Positions 17,550 to 26,069 of a DNA stretch of 64,000 nt are shown here, piece after piece (position 1 is the first letter of the stretch; the number at the start of each line of letters is the position of its first letter). The stretch spans positions 124,001 through 188,000 of the forward strand of contig NZ_RCTZ02000008.1 of the NCBI RefSeq assembly GCF_003667315.2. The letters are read 5' to 3'. A model generated the notes under the pieces. That model did no database searches and was not told the DNA's origin. It saw nothing but the letters and a program-made list of their open reading frames with translations. The DNA comes from Tropicibacter alexandrii. GTDB taxonomy: Bacteria; Pseudomonadota; Alphaproteobacteria; Rhodobacterales; Rhodobacteraceae. The translations under genes were made by a program, and so were the position numbers.

Positions 17550-18407
17550 TCACCGCCCGCTGCCCTCGTCGCGCCTGCGCCGCACCACCGGTCCGCGCTT
17601 CTTCGCGCCGCCGGGGCCTTTGGGTTTCGCGCCGGCTGGCCCCTTTGCTTTCGGCTTGGCGCCCGGCACGGTTTCGAGGCCCAGCTGGTCACGAACCACC
17701 TTGCGGCGGAGTTCCTCGACCTCGCCGGCCTTCAACTGGCCCAACTGGAAGGGTCCGTAGGAGATGCGGATCAGGCGGTTCACCTCCAGCCCGATCTCGG
17801 CCATGGCGCGGCGGATTTCGCGGTTCTTGCCCTCGCGCAGGCCGACGGTCAGCCAAGCATTGGCGCCGGTCTGCCGGTCGAGACTGACGATCATCGGCTG
17901 GAATTTCTCGCCATCGGCCACGATCCCCTTGCGCAGCGGATCAAGCGCCTTGTCATCGGGCGTGCCCTTGACCCGCACGCGGTAGCGCCGCAGCCAGCCG
18001 GTGGAGGGCAGTTCCAGCCGCCGCTTGACCGCGCCGTCATTGGTCAGAAGCAGCAACCCTTCGGAGTTCAGGTCGAGCCGTCCGATGGTCATGACCCGCG
18101 GCAGATCGTCCGGGAGGACGTCGTAGATCGTCTTGCGGCCCTTTTCGTCACTGGTCGTCGTGACCAGCCCGGTGGGCTTGTGAAACAGCCAGATGCGCGC
18201 CTCTTCGGGCGTGTCCAGCGGCTTGCCATCGACGCTGACCCGGTCCTGCCCGGTCACGTTCAGGGCAGGGCTGTCGATCACCTTGCCGTTGACGCTGACG
18301 CGCCCTTCGGCAATCAGCTTTTCGGCTTCGCGGCGGCTGGCGCGGCCTGCGCGGGCGATGACCTTGGCGATGCGGTCGCCTTCGGGGGTTTTGGCTGTGT
18401 CACTCAT
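17550..18407 (-). CDS. 23S rRNA pseudouridine synthase, RluB/RsuA type
   Basis: A 285-residue enzyme. S4 RNA-binding domain at ~10-60 ([21 protein letters not shown]), then the RsuA-type catalytic domain with [17 protein letters not shown] carrying the catalytic Asp, and [12 protein letters not shown]. The C-terminal ~45 residues are a basic Lys/Gly/Pro tail common in alphaproteobacterial RluB. It probably makes the pseudouridine at helix 89 of 23S rRNA. Divergent from tadA. Confidence 0.88.
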   Translation of the reverse strand: MSDTAKTPEGDRIAKVIARAGRASRREAEKLIAEGRVSVNGKVIDSPALNVTGQDRVSVDGKPLDTPEEARIWLFHKPTGLVTTTSDEKGRKTIYDVLPDDLPRVMTIGRLDLNSEGLLLLTNDGAVKRRLELPSTGWLRRYRVRVKGTPDDKALDPLRKGIVADGEKFQPMIVSLDRQTGANAWLTVGLREGKNREIRRAMAEIGLEVNRLIRISYGPFQLGQLKAGEVEELRRKVVRDQLGLETVPGAKPKAKGPAGAKPKGPGGAKKRGPVVRRRRDEGSGR

Positions 18408-18479
18408 GTCCTGCCTCTAGCGCATTCCATGCGCGCCGGGAAGCCTTCCCCGCAGGGGCGCGGCACGCTAAGGAGAGCC

Positions 18480-18926
18480 ATGTTCACGTCCCACATGGAT
18501 ATCGCCCTGACCGAGGCCCGCGCCGCCGCCGCGCGCGGCGAAGTGCCCGTGGGCGCGGTGATCACCGGCCCCGACGGCGTGGTGATCGCGCAGGCCGGCA
18601 ACCGCACGCGCGAGCTGAACGACCCCACCGCCCATGCCGAGATTCTGGCCATCCGCGCCGCCTGCGCCGTATTGGGGCAAGAACGGCTCGAAGGCTGCGA
18701 CCTGCATGTGACCCTGGAACCTTGCCCGATGTGCGCCGGGGCGATCTCGTTTGCGCGCATTCGGCGGCTGTATTATGGCGCGTCCGATCCGAAATCCGGC
18801 GGCGTGGCGCAGGGCGCGCGGGTGTTTTCGCATCCGCAATGCCATCACGTGCCAGAAATCTACGACGGCCTGTCCGAAGCGCAGGCCGCCCGCCTGCTGA
18901 AAGACTTCTTCGAGGCCCGCCGATGA
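18480..18926 (+). CDS. tadA: tRNA-specific adenosine deaminase
   Basis: A 148-residue enzyme that converts A34 to inosine in tRNA-Arg. The zinc and catalytic motifs are intact: HAE (proton shuttle Glu) and PCPMCAGA with both zinc Cys. Family length. The ATG at 18480 follows AAGGAGAG. The stop overlaps the next gene's start (ATGA). Confidence 0.95.
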   Translation: MFTSHMDIALTEARAAAARGEVPVGAVITGPDGVVIAQAGNRTRELNDPTAHAEILAIRAACAVLGQERLEGCDLHVTLEPCPMCAGAISFARIRRLYYGASDPKSGGVAQGARVFSHPQCHHVPEIYDGLSEAQAARLLKDFFEARR

Positions 18927-19519
18927 GACCCGCCAAGCCGACCCCGCCGCGCAAGCGCAAGCCCCAGACCGGCCCGCGCCGGATCATCCTGTTCAACAAG
19001 CCCTTCGGCGTGCTGACCCAGTTCACCGACAAGGGCAATGCCGACAGCCCGCGCGCGACCCTGTCCGACTATATCGACATCCCCGGCGTCTATCCCGCCG
19101 GGCGGCTGGACCGCGACAGCGAGGGGCTGTTGATCCTGACCAATGACGGCAAGGTGCAGGCGGCGATTTCCAACCCGCGGTTTCGCGAACCCAAGACCTA
19201 CCTCGTGCAGGTCGAGGGCACCCCTTCGCAGGACCAGCTACAGGCGCTGCAAGACGGCGTCACGTTGAACGACGGGCCGACGCGGCCCGCCGACTGCAAG
19301 CTGATCGACGACCCGCTGCTGTGGGACCGTGACCCGCCGGTGCGGTTCCGCAAGTCCGTGCCCGATGCGTGGCTGTCCCTGACCATCACCGAAGGCCGCA
19401 ACCGGCAGGTGCGCCGCATGACCGCGCATGTCGGCCTGCCCTGCCTGCGGCTTGTCCGCTGGTCGATCGGGGAGCGCACCGTCGCGGGGTTGAAGCCCGG
19501 CGAATGGCGCGACGCCTGA
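18923..19519 (+). CDS. 23S rRNA pseudouridine synthase, RluE type
   Basis: A 198-residue RsuA-family enzyme without an S4 domain, as in RluE. The catalytic segment is [17 protein letters not shown], followed by [11 protein letters not shown] basic N-terminus ([13 protein letters not shown]) probably helps RNA binding. It overlaps tadA by four bases. The stop (TGA) abuts the stop of the next convergent gene (TGATCA). Confidence 0.9.
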   Translation: MRPAKPTPPRKRKPQTGPRRIILFNKPFGVLTQFTDKGNADSPRATLSDYIDIPGVYPAGRLDRDSEGLLILTNDGKVQAAISNPRFREPKTYLVQVEGTPSQDQLQALQDGVTLNDGPTRPADCKLIDDPLLWDRDPPVRFRKSVPDAWLSLTITEGRNRQVRRMTAHVGLPCLRLVRWSIGERTVAGLKPGEWRDA

Positions 19520-19978
19520 TCAGGCCGCCCGCTTGCGCCGCCTGCCTTCGCAGGCATCCTTGAGGTCGGTCAGCCCCTGCAGCAAAGCCGCCTCGATCTG
19601 TCGGGCGGCATGGCCCGGCATCAGGCGCGCATAGGCCCCGCGAAAGGATTCCTCGGTGAGAACCCGGGTCCCGGCCCCGAGATCGGCAAACCGGGTGACA
19701 TGTCTTGCAGAGATGAACAGCGTCTCGCCGGTCCAGCCGATGACCCGTTCCGGCTCGACCGCTTGCAGGCAGGACCTGATCGTCAGCCCGCCCGCGCGCC
19801 ATTCAAAGCGCGCGCCCGGATCGAGCGGGATGTTCGCGCCGATCCATTCGACGCCGCTGTTCCAGTCCGGCCAGTCCGCAAGGTCGGTGTATTTCGTCCA
19901 GACCGCGTGCAAGGGTGCCGCGATCACGATCTCTGCCCGGCCCGTGGCCGGTGCGGTTCTGTCAATGTCGAAGGTCAT
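19520..19978 (-). CDS. SRPBCC (START/Bet v1-like) family protein
   Basis: A 152-residue protein opening with RAEIVIAAPLHAVWTKYTDLADWPDWN, the standard start of polyketide-cyclase/SRPBCC proteins, which form a hydrophobic ligand cavity. The ligand is unknown. The start at 19978 (MTFDID) gives the usual length; a longer in-frame extension upstream is low-complexity and unlike the family. Ends in a basic RRRKRAA tail. Confidence 0.8.
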   Translation of the reverse strand: MTFDIDRTAPATGRAEIVIAAPLHAVWTKYTDLADWPDWNSGVEWIGANIPLDPGARFEWRAGGLTIRSCLQAVEPERVIGWTGETLFISARHVTRFADLGAGTRVLTEESFRGAYARLMPGHAARQIEAALLQGLTDLKDACEGRRRKRAA

Positions 19979-20135
19979 GTCATGCCCCAAAAGGATGGGG
20001 CCGGGGGATGGGGGCGCGAACGGCAACCGTTCGGAGGCGACCAGGCGCACCGGCCTGCCGCTGAATAAGGGAGCGCCCGAGCCCTTGCGCAAGAGGCGCC
20101 CGCACGCCCTGCGCAGATATTTCCGTCTCTCCCGC

Positions 20136-21806
20136 TCAGTCGCCTTGTTGCAGGTAGCCGATATCGACACCGCGTTCGGTGAAGTATTCGGGCGGTTCGC
20201 GGAACATCTCGCATTGCCGGTTGCGGGGGCGCCAGTTCAGGCCGAGGCACCAGTTGCGCCCCCGGCAGATCTGGACGCAATCTTCGTAGGACGAGGCGCC
20301 CGCCGTCTCGTCGGCGCGGCCCGGAAAGCTCTTGTCGTTGCGCTTCTGCATGGCGGGCAGGTCGCGGGTTTCGATCAGCCGATCCGCGCGCGAGGCCGTG
20401 ACGAAACTGGTGGCCTTGGCAAAGATCCGCACCCGGGCCGGGCCGTCCAGCGCCTTGAGGAAGCAACGCTTGTTCCAGCGGTCATAGGTGGCCGCCTGAC
20501 AGTCCGACCGGCCCTTGCACAGATCGCGGCAGGCATTGGCATGGCTGACCCGTTCGGTCGCAAGGTCGCGCCCGGAGACGTCACGCCCGATCAGTTCGGT
20601 GAACCCGCCCACGGGCGCCGCGGCTGCGGGCTGTGCCACCGGGCGGGCGCCCCCGTTGCCGAAATATTTGCGATACAGCGCGTTCTTGGGCAGGTCTGCC
20701 AGTTTCGCATCGAAAGGGAACAGCCCAAGGTCATTCAAATAGACCGAGGGGCTGCCATTGTTCGACCGCCAGACCTCTTTCAGGGCGGCGCCGGTTGCCG
20801 TTTGGTATTCAGACGCGAAAAACACCTCGATCGTGCCATCCGGGTCAAAGCTGCCACCTTGCCGCGCGTCTTCTCCGAACGACACGAAACACTGGTTGAA
20901 GTAGCGATAATCGCCAGACGGGTAGAGCCCGGCATGCCCGATCAACTGCCCGTTGTCGATGAAGAAACCGATGCTGAAGCCCGTCTCTTCGACATCGAAG
21001 CGGTCGGCTTCAAAGGCCAATGCGGCCATCAGTTCCGCGGCGCTGCGGTTGGGCTTGCGCCCCTGATTGGTCAGCGAGATTTCAAACCTGCCGCTGACAA
21101 GCAGCGCGTTGCGGCAGATCGTGTCCAGCAGGGTTTCTGTGACTGTGGCGCGCCGCTCGACCCCGAGGATGTCCAGTTCGCTCATCAGCGCGTCGCCGAC
21201 CGTGTCGATGTAATACATGTCGTCGGGCGGCGTTTCGAGGAAGCGTTGATAGAGATAGCTGTTCAACGGCAACTCATTATTGCCGTCGGGGGATTGATGC
21301 AGCTGGTAAACCCGAGAGGTCGCCGCCAGCGCCGCCTTGAAGGCGGTTTCGACCGTGTTCGTATCGACGCGCAGCCCGTCGGGCAGGTCCAGACCGGGCG
21401 AGTGTAGGCCCAGCTTGCCTCCCGCCCAGAGCGCGCGACCGTGGAAGAAGGCCGGGATACCGTTGCCGGTGACGTAACCCGCCTTGAGAAAGGCCATTGC
21501 ACAGGCGCTTTCGCAGGTCTCACCGGGCAGGATGCGGGCTTCCCACTGTTTGTCGGTGCCCAGTTCGAGGCCGGCGGGCAGGCTGCCCCCCGGACTGTTC
21601 AGGCATATCGGAACTGACCCCGTGGGAATGGGACCATCGCCGACGCTGTCACCGGATTCGATCAGCCCGTCGAAACGCGCAACGCAGGGACCGTCCTTGC
21701 GCTCGTCATAGCCGTCCATTGGATCGAGCAGCCAGGTCAGTTCCCCGGCGGAGGGTGCGGTGGCTTGAGCAAGGGCGAGGCAGGCGGCAAGGATCGTGCG
21801 TATCAT
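20136..21806 (-). CDS. Secreted ClpP-like protein with two PAN-like cysteine domains
   Basis: A 556-residue protein with a signal peptide (ILAACLALAQATAPSA). The N-terminal domain is of the periplasmic ClpP-like type: LNSPGGSL (70-75), CESACAMAF with candidate nucleophile Ser100, and LGLHSP with candidate His135. After a middle region and an Ala/Pro linker come two Cys-rich segments (CRDLCKGRSDCQAATYD and CVQICRGRNWCLGLNW) that look like PAN/Apple domains, which bind carbohydrate or protein. The combination suggests a secreted or periplasmic protease that tethers to a surface. The substrate is unknown. Confidence 0.7.
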   Translation of the reverse strand: MIRTILAACLALAQATAPSAGELTWLLDPMDGYDERKDGPCVARFDGLIESGDSVGDGPIPTGSVPICLNSPGGSLPAGLELGTDKQWEARILPGETCESACAMAFLKAGYVTGNGIPAFFHGRALWAGGKLGLHSPGLDLPDGLRVDTNTVETAFKAALAATSRVYQLHQSPDGNNELPLNSYLYQRFLETPPDDMYYIDTVGDALMSELDILGVERRATVTETLLDTICRNALLVSGRFEISLTNQGRKPNRSAAELMAALAFEADRFDVEETGFSIGFFIDNGQLIGHAGLYPSGDYRYFNQCFVSFGEDARQGGSFDPDGTIEVFFASEYQTATGAALKEVWRSNNGSPSVYLNDLGLFPFDAKLADLPKNALYRKYFGNGGARPVAQPAAAAPVGGFTELIGRDVSGRDLATERVSHANACRDLCKGRSDCQAATYDRWNKRCFLKALDGPARVRIFAKATSFVTASRADRLIETRDLPAMQKRNDKSFPGRADETAGASSYEDCVQICRGRNWCLGLNWRPRNRQCEMFREPPEYFTERGVDIGYLQQGD

Positions 21807-21838
21807 GCCGCCAGAATGGACCGGTCAAGGCGCGTAGG

Positions 21839-22720
21839 TCAAACCCACTTTGCCAGCGGCGGCAGGCTCATGAGCACCGCGTTGGCGTCATGCCCGGTCG
21901 CAAGGCCGAACTTCGTCCCACGGTCGTAGACGAGATTGTATTCCGCATAGAGCCCGCGATGGATCAGCTGGGTGTCCTTGTCGGCATCGGTGCAGGGCTG
22001 CACGCGGCGCTTTTCCACCAAGGGCACGAAAGCCGGGAGGAAGGCGCGGCCAATATCCTGCGTCAGGGCGAAATCCGCCTCCCAGTCGCCGGAGTTCTGG
22101 TCATCCATGAAGATGCCGCCGACACCGCGCGCGCGATTGCGATGCGGGATGTAGAAATACTCGTCGGCCCAGTCCTTCAGGCGCGGGTAATGCGCCGTGC
22201 CATGCGGGTCGAGATGCGCTTTTTGCGTGGCGTGGAAATGGCCGGTGTCCTCGGCATACTCGATGCAGGGGTTCAGGTCGGACCCGCCGCCGAACCACCA
22301 CGCGCCGGGCGTCCAGAACATGCGGGTGTTCATGTGGACGGCGGGGCAATGCGGGTTTTGCATATGCGCGACGAGGCTGATGCCCGACGCCCAGAAGCTT
22401 GGGTCTTCCTTGATGCCGGGCACGCCACGCGCCGCCATCGCCTTTTGCGCGGCCTCGCCGAGGGTGCCGTAGACGGTCGAGACGTTGACGCCGACTTTCT
22501 CGAACACGCGCCCGCCGCGCATCACGCTCATCAAGCCGCCACCGGCATCAGAGCCATCATCCGAGGCGCGCTTTGTCTCTGTCACCTCGAAGCGGCCCGG
22601 GGCCATCTCGCTGAACGGGCCGGTGTCGTGGCTGTCCTCCAACGCTTCGAACGCGGCGACGATTTGATCGCGCAATTCACGGAACCATGCGCTGGCGCGG
22701 GCCTTTTCGGTGTCCATCAT
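21839..22720 (-). CDS. hemF: Oxygen-dependent coproporphyrinogen III oxidase
   Basis: A 293-residue HemF. It uses O2 to decarboxylate coproporphyrinogen III to protoporphyrinogen IX in haem synthesis. Family segments: GGGLMSVMRGGRVFEKVGVN, HMNTRMF, WWFGGGSDLNPCIEY (substrate-binding Asp), GIFMDDQNS, EYNLVYDRGTKFGL. Length normal. Two Met codons are adjacent at the start (22720, 22717). It is separate from hemC/hemE 10 kb away. Confidence 0.96.
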   Translation of the reverse strand: MMDTEKARASAWFRELRDQIVAAFEALEDSHDTGPFSEMAPGRFEVTETKRASDDGSDAGGGLMSVMRGGRVFEKVGVNVSTVYGTLGEAAQKAMAARGVPGIKEDPSFWASGISLVAHMQNPHCPAVHMNTRMFWTPGAWWFGGGSDLNPCIEYAEDTGHFHATQKAHLDPHGTAHYPRLKDWADEYFYIPHRNRARGVGGIFMDDQNSGDWEADFALTQDIGRAFLPAFVPLVEKRRVQPCTDADKDTQLIHRGLYAEYNLVYDRGTKFGLATGHDANAVLMSLPPLAKWV

Positions 22721-22784
22721 GCTGTCTCTCCCTCTGACACCGCTGTAGCGCGGGGCGCGCGCGGTATCAATCTATAGCCTCCGC

Positions 22785-22849
22785 GCCCCGGGCAAAGACC
22801 CGGGGCCTCCGGGCCGATTGCGGTGGAGGTCCCGGGTCAAGCCCGGGAC
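22785..22849. repeat. Two CCCGGG-type hairpins
   Basis: GCCCCGGG (22785-22792) pairs with CCCGGGGC (22799-22806). GTCCCGGG (22829-22836) pairs with CCCGGGAC (22842-22849). They lie upstream of hemF and downstream of the SDR gene, both minus strand, so they may terminate the SDR transcript. The second stem is identical to one at 27552-27573, which points to a dispersed repeat family. Confidence 0.6.
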
Positions 22850-22857
22850 GGGGTCGC

Positions 22858-23658
22858 TCAATGCGCTGGTGCGGCGACCGTATCCAGCAGGGTGCGCCCG
22901 CCATCCAGTGTCAGGATCTGCCCGGTCATGAAGCTGGCGGCGTCGGAGGACAGGTATTGCACCGCCTCGACGATCTCGCCCGGACCAGCGATGCGCCCCA
23001 GCGGAGTGTGATCCTCGATATCCGAGCGGTAGTCGCGATGTTCCTTCAGCGTGTCCTGAAGCGAGGCCGACATCACGGAGCCGAACGCCACGGCGTTCAC
23101 CCGGATGCGCTGCGGCGCCAGCGCCACGGCCATCGACCGTGTCATCTGGTCCAGCGCCGCGCAGCTTACGGAATAGCCCAGCAGTTCGGGATGGGTGCGG
23201 CGCGCGGCGATGGAGGACAGGTTGACGATGGCGCCCAGATTGCCCTCGGCCTGATCCTTGCCCTGCTTGATCATCCGCTTGGCGACCAGCTGGCTGAGCC
23301 GATAGGCGGTCATCAGGTTCTGAGACAGCAGCGCCTCGATCGAGTCATCCTCGATATCGAGGGGGTCCGAGGCCGCCATCTGGCGCGAAGCGTTGACCAG
23401 AATGTCCACCCGGTCGAAATGGTCCAGCGTGGCCGACAGCAGGTTCGCCATGGTCAGCCGTTCGCGCAGGTCACCCGCGAAATAGCGCATATGGGCGTCG
23501 TCATCCTGCTCGCCGCATTCCTTGGCCAGTTGCGGTTCGTCCATGTCGGCCAACATCACGTTGGCCCCCTTGTTCGCGAAATGCCGGGCGATGGCGCGGC
23601 CGACACCGTTGGCGGCGCCGGTGACGATGGCGGTCTTGCCCTCGATGGAAAAGCTCAT
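22858..23658 (-). CDS. Short-chain dehydrogenase/reductase fold protein lacking the catalytic Lys
   Basis: A 266-residue Rossmann-fold SDR. The cofactor motif TGAANGVGRA (residues 14-23) and the C-terminal GQILTLDGG motif are present, as is the Ser region (NLSSI). The active-site YxxxK is Tyr162-SVS-Cys166, so the Lys is replaced by Cys, and the NNAG motif reads VNAS. Oxidoreductase activity is therefore doubtful. It sits ten bases from the RsmC-like gene, same strand, but I see no functional link. Confidence 0.8.
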   Translation of the reverse strand: MSFSIEGKTAIVTGAANGVGRAIARHFANKGANVMLADMDEPQLAKECGEQDDDAHMRYFAGDLRERLTMANLLSATLDHFDRVDILVNASRQMAASDPLDIEDDSIEALLSQNLMTAYRLSQLVAKRMIKQGKDQAEGNLGAIVNLSSIAARRTHPELLGYSVSCAALDQMTRSMAVALAPQRIRVNAVAFGSVMSASLQDTLKEHRDYRSDIEDHTPLGRIAGPGEIVEAVQYLSSDAASFMTGQILTLDGGRTLLDTVAAPAH

Positions 23659-23667
23659 GGTGCCTCC

Positions 23668-24630
23668 TCAGCGCTTGGGGCGGCTGGCGGTCAGGATCTT
23701 GAACGCGGACGTGCCCTCGATTTCTGCATGATCGCGGAAGCATTCTGCAAGGGTTTGTTCATAGGGCAGGTGGCGGTTCGCGACCATGTAAAGCTTGCCG
23801 CCAGGCGCAAGGTTGCGCGCCGCAGCGGCGATGAAGGCCTGCCCGAGCGACGGATCGCCCTTGCGCCCGGCATGGAAGGGCGGGTTCATCACCACCACAT
23901 CCAGCAGCGCAGGCGACATCCAGCGCGTGGCGTCGGCCCAATGGAATTTCGCACGGGGGTCGGTGATGTTGACCTGTGCGCAATCCAGCGCGAGCTTCTC
24001 GGCCTCGACCAGATGGAGTGCCTTGATGGCGTCCTGCTGCAAGATCTGGGCCGACAACCAGCCCCAACCAGCGCCGAGATCCCCCACCGTGCCCTTGAGC
24101 GCGGGAAGCGCCCCGGCCAGCGCGACCGAGCCGGGATCGGGCTTGTCGGCAGAGAACACCCCCGGCGCGGTCCAGAAACCGGCGGCATTCTGCGTGCGTT
24201 CGGGCTTGGCCAGCGCCTGCAAGGCGGCGTCGGCCTCGAACCACAGGCATTTGCCATGCGCCTTCGACACCTGCCCGAGCACCGGCACCGTCTTTTTCAC
24301 CACTTTCAGGATGGATTCGATGCCATCGGTCTTGGCGCCGTCGACCACCACGAGGCCCTCCGGCGCAACGCGCGCGGCCTCGGCGATGCGGGATTCGTTG
24401 CGGGTGCGGTCGCGGCCCAGCGTGACGATCGCCGCCGCGTAGGGGCCGCTTGCGGTTTCCGACACGGGCACGCCGCGTCGCTGCCACGCCTCGAAATCGG
24501 GCCTGAAGGTGGAAATCACCCGTGCGCCGGGCAGGGCGCCCGCATCACCGGGCGCGTCGAACAGCGCAATCGGGCCGTCGGGCAAGCTCAGCCCCCCGGC
24601 CTCCATGGCGTAGGTCAGTCGATCTGTCAT
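23668..24630 (-). CDS. Class I SAM-dependent methyltransferase, RsmC/RlmG-like
   Basis: A 320-residue protein with the two-domain layout of RsmC: a degenerate N-terminal methyltransferase-like half, then an active half with the SAM motif VGDLGAGWGWLSAQIL and the base-methylation motif VVMNPPFHAG. It is likely to methylate guanine N2 in 16S rRNA (G1207-type), by family. The start at 24630 (MTDRLTYAM) is preferred over an upstream extension. Confidence 0.82.
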   Translation of the reverse strand: MTDRLTYAMEAGGLSLPDGPIALFDAPGDAGALPGARVISTFRPDFEAWQRRGVPVSETASGPYAAAIVTLGRDRTRNESRIAEAARVAPEGLVVVDGAKTDGIESILKVVKKTVPVLGQVSKAHGKCLWFEADAALQALAKPERTQNAAGFWTAPGVFSADKPDPGSVALAGALPALKGTVGDLGAGWGWLSAQILQQDAIKALHLVEAEKLALDCAQVNITDPRAKFHWADATRWMSPALLDVVVMNPPFHAGRKGDPSLGQAFIAAAARNLAPGGKLYMVANRHLPYEQTLAECFRDHAEIEGTSAFKILTASRPKR

Positions 24631-24646
24631 GAGGGGTAGGCCGCGC

Positions 24647-25006
24647 CTATTCCTTTTCCATCGTGCATTGCAGCGGGTGCTGGTGGCGCCGGGCAAAGTC
24701 CATGACCTGCCCCACCTTGGTCTCGGCGATCTCGTGACTGAAAACGCCCACAACGGCAACGCCTTTCTTGTGGACGGTCAGCATCACCTCAAAGGCCTGC
24801 GCATGCGTCATGCCAAAGAACCGTTCGAGCACATGCACGACGAATTCCATCGGCGTGTAATCGTCGTTGAGCAGCAGCACCTTGTAGAGCGGCGGGCGCT
24901 TGGTCTTGGGCCGGGTTTCGACGGCGACACCGGCATCGCCGCCGCCATCGCCCGGCTGGTCACCGGCGCGCGTGGCGTGGATCGGGGGCAGAAATGTGTC
25001 TGTCAT
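24647..25006 (-). CDS. clpS: ATP-dependent Clp protease adaptor ClpS
   Basis: A 119-residue adaptor that delivers N-degron substrates to ClpAP. After a variable Gly/Asp-rich N-terminal arm it has the conserved fold: [20 protein letters not shown] (NDD and Met gatekeeper of the N-degron pocket), [20 protein letters not shown], and the C-terminal [10 protein letters not shown]. The start used is MTDTF with AAAGG upstream; MPKG at 25021 is an alternative. No clpA in the window. Confidence 0.95.
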   Translation of the reverse strand: MTDTFLPPIHATRAGDQPGDGGGDAGVAVETRPKTKRPPLYKVLLLNDDYTPMEFVVHVLERFFGMTHAQAFEVMLTVHKKGVAVVGVFSHEIAETKVGQVMDFARRHQHPLQCTMEKE

Positions 25007-25116
25007 CGGACCTTTGGGCATGAAACCTGTGTGGCGCTTTACGTTTCGCGATTACGGCCTCTCTATATAACCTGACAGCCCCCGGCGAAAAGGGGGACGG
25101 TGAGCATGGGGTCAGA

Positions 25117-25815
25117 ATGGCGCAAAAACTGCAAACAATTGGTTTCGACGCGGATGATACGCTTTGGCACAACGAGCGTTTCTTTCATCTGACGCAGGAA
25201 CGATTCGCCGATCTGCTGGCCGATCACGCCCCGCGCGACCATCTGGCCGAACGTCTTCTGGCCGCCGAGACGCGCAATATCGGGCATTACGGATTCGGGG
25301 TGAAGGGATTCGTGCTGTCGATGATCGAAACCGCCATCGAGGTCACCGATGAGCGCGTGCCCGCCTCGGTCATCCGGCAATTGCTGGAAGCCGGGCAGGA
25401 CATGCTCGACCACCCGATGGAATTGCTGCCCCATGCGCGCGAGGCGGTGGAGGCGGTGGCCGACACCCATCACCTGATCCTGATCACCAAGGGCGACCTG
25501 CTGCATCAGGAACGCAAGCTGGCGCAGTCGGGGCTGGGCGACCTGTTCGACGGGATCGAGATCGTCTCGGACAAGCAGCCGGACACCTATGCGCGGATTT
25601 TCGGCAATGCCCCCGGCGGGCCCGAGGCGGCGATGATGGTCGGCAATTCGATGAAGTCCGACATCCTGCCCGCGATCGAGGTCGGGGCCTGGGGCGTGCA
25701 TGTGCCGTTCGAACTGGTCTGGGGCTTCGAGCATGCCGAGCCACCAAGCGCGGCGCGGTTCAGGGAATTGTCGGACCTATCATCTTTGCCCGCATTGGTT
25801 GAGGAGGTCGGCTGA
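25117..25815 (+). CDS. HAD-superfamily hydrolase
   Basis: A 232-residue HAD phosphatase. Motif I is FDADDTLWH (nucleophile Asp), motif II LILITKGD (Thr), motif III Lys in the QERKLAQSG region, motif IV GNSMKSDILPAIEVG. An alpha-helical cap lies between motifs I and II. Substrate unknown; YjjG-like nucleotidases share the motif layout. It diverges from clpS. Confidence 0.85.
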   Translation: MAQKLQTIGFDADDTLWHNERFFHLTQERFADLLADHAPRDHLAERLLAAETRNIGHYGFGVKGFVLSMIETAIEVTDERVPASVIRQLLEAGQDMLDHPMELLPHAREAVEAVADTHHLILITKGDLLHQERKLAQSGLGDLFDGIEIVSDKQPDTYARIFGNAPGGPEAAMMVGNSMKSDILPAIEVGAWGVHVPFELVWGFEHAEPPSAARFRELSDLSSLPALVEEVG

Positions 25816-25875
25816 TCCGTCAAGGGCGGCCATATTTCTGCCACATTTTGCCACAATCCGAACACAATCGCCTGT

Positions 25876-25904
25876 CTAGGGGCTGGGGATGTCCGCGCCC
25901 CTAG
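25876..25904. terminator. Hairpin after HAD gene
   Basis: CTAGGGGC (25876-25883) and GCCCCTAG (25897-25904) form an 8-bp stem with a 13-base loop, 60 bases past the HAD stop. No T run follows. It may act as a weak terminator or a 5' leader structure of the next gene. Confidence 0.4.
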
Positions 25905-25978
25905 ATGTGGTTGGCGGCGATCCGCAAAACCGGCTACTTTTCAATGGATTGCGGGGTTTTCCTGACCCGTTTTGCGTG

Positions 25979-25993
25979 TTAATCTGGTGTTAA
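25979..25993. promoter_or_regulatory. Consensus CtrA-binding site (TTAA-N7-TTAA)
   Basis: TTAA, seven bases (TCTGGTG), TTAA: an exact match to the full CtrA site of alphaproteobacteria. It lies 77 bases before the GTG at 26070 of the D-Ala-D-Ala carboxypeptidase gene, in promoter position. This suggests control by the CtrA cell-cycle/motility regulator. Confidence 0.6.
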
Positions 25994-26069
25994 TGATGAC
26001 GCCCGTAATGTGGCGCACAAGAATAAGCCCACCGAAATATCGGGGGTCGAGGCAGAAAGGCGGAACATC

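Noticed and set aside
26010-26069. Earlier GTG start for the D-Ala-D-Ala carboxypeptidase
   Set aside because: No Shine-Dalgarno, and it would put the start 16 bases after the CtrA site; GTG 26070 has AAAGG upstream.
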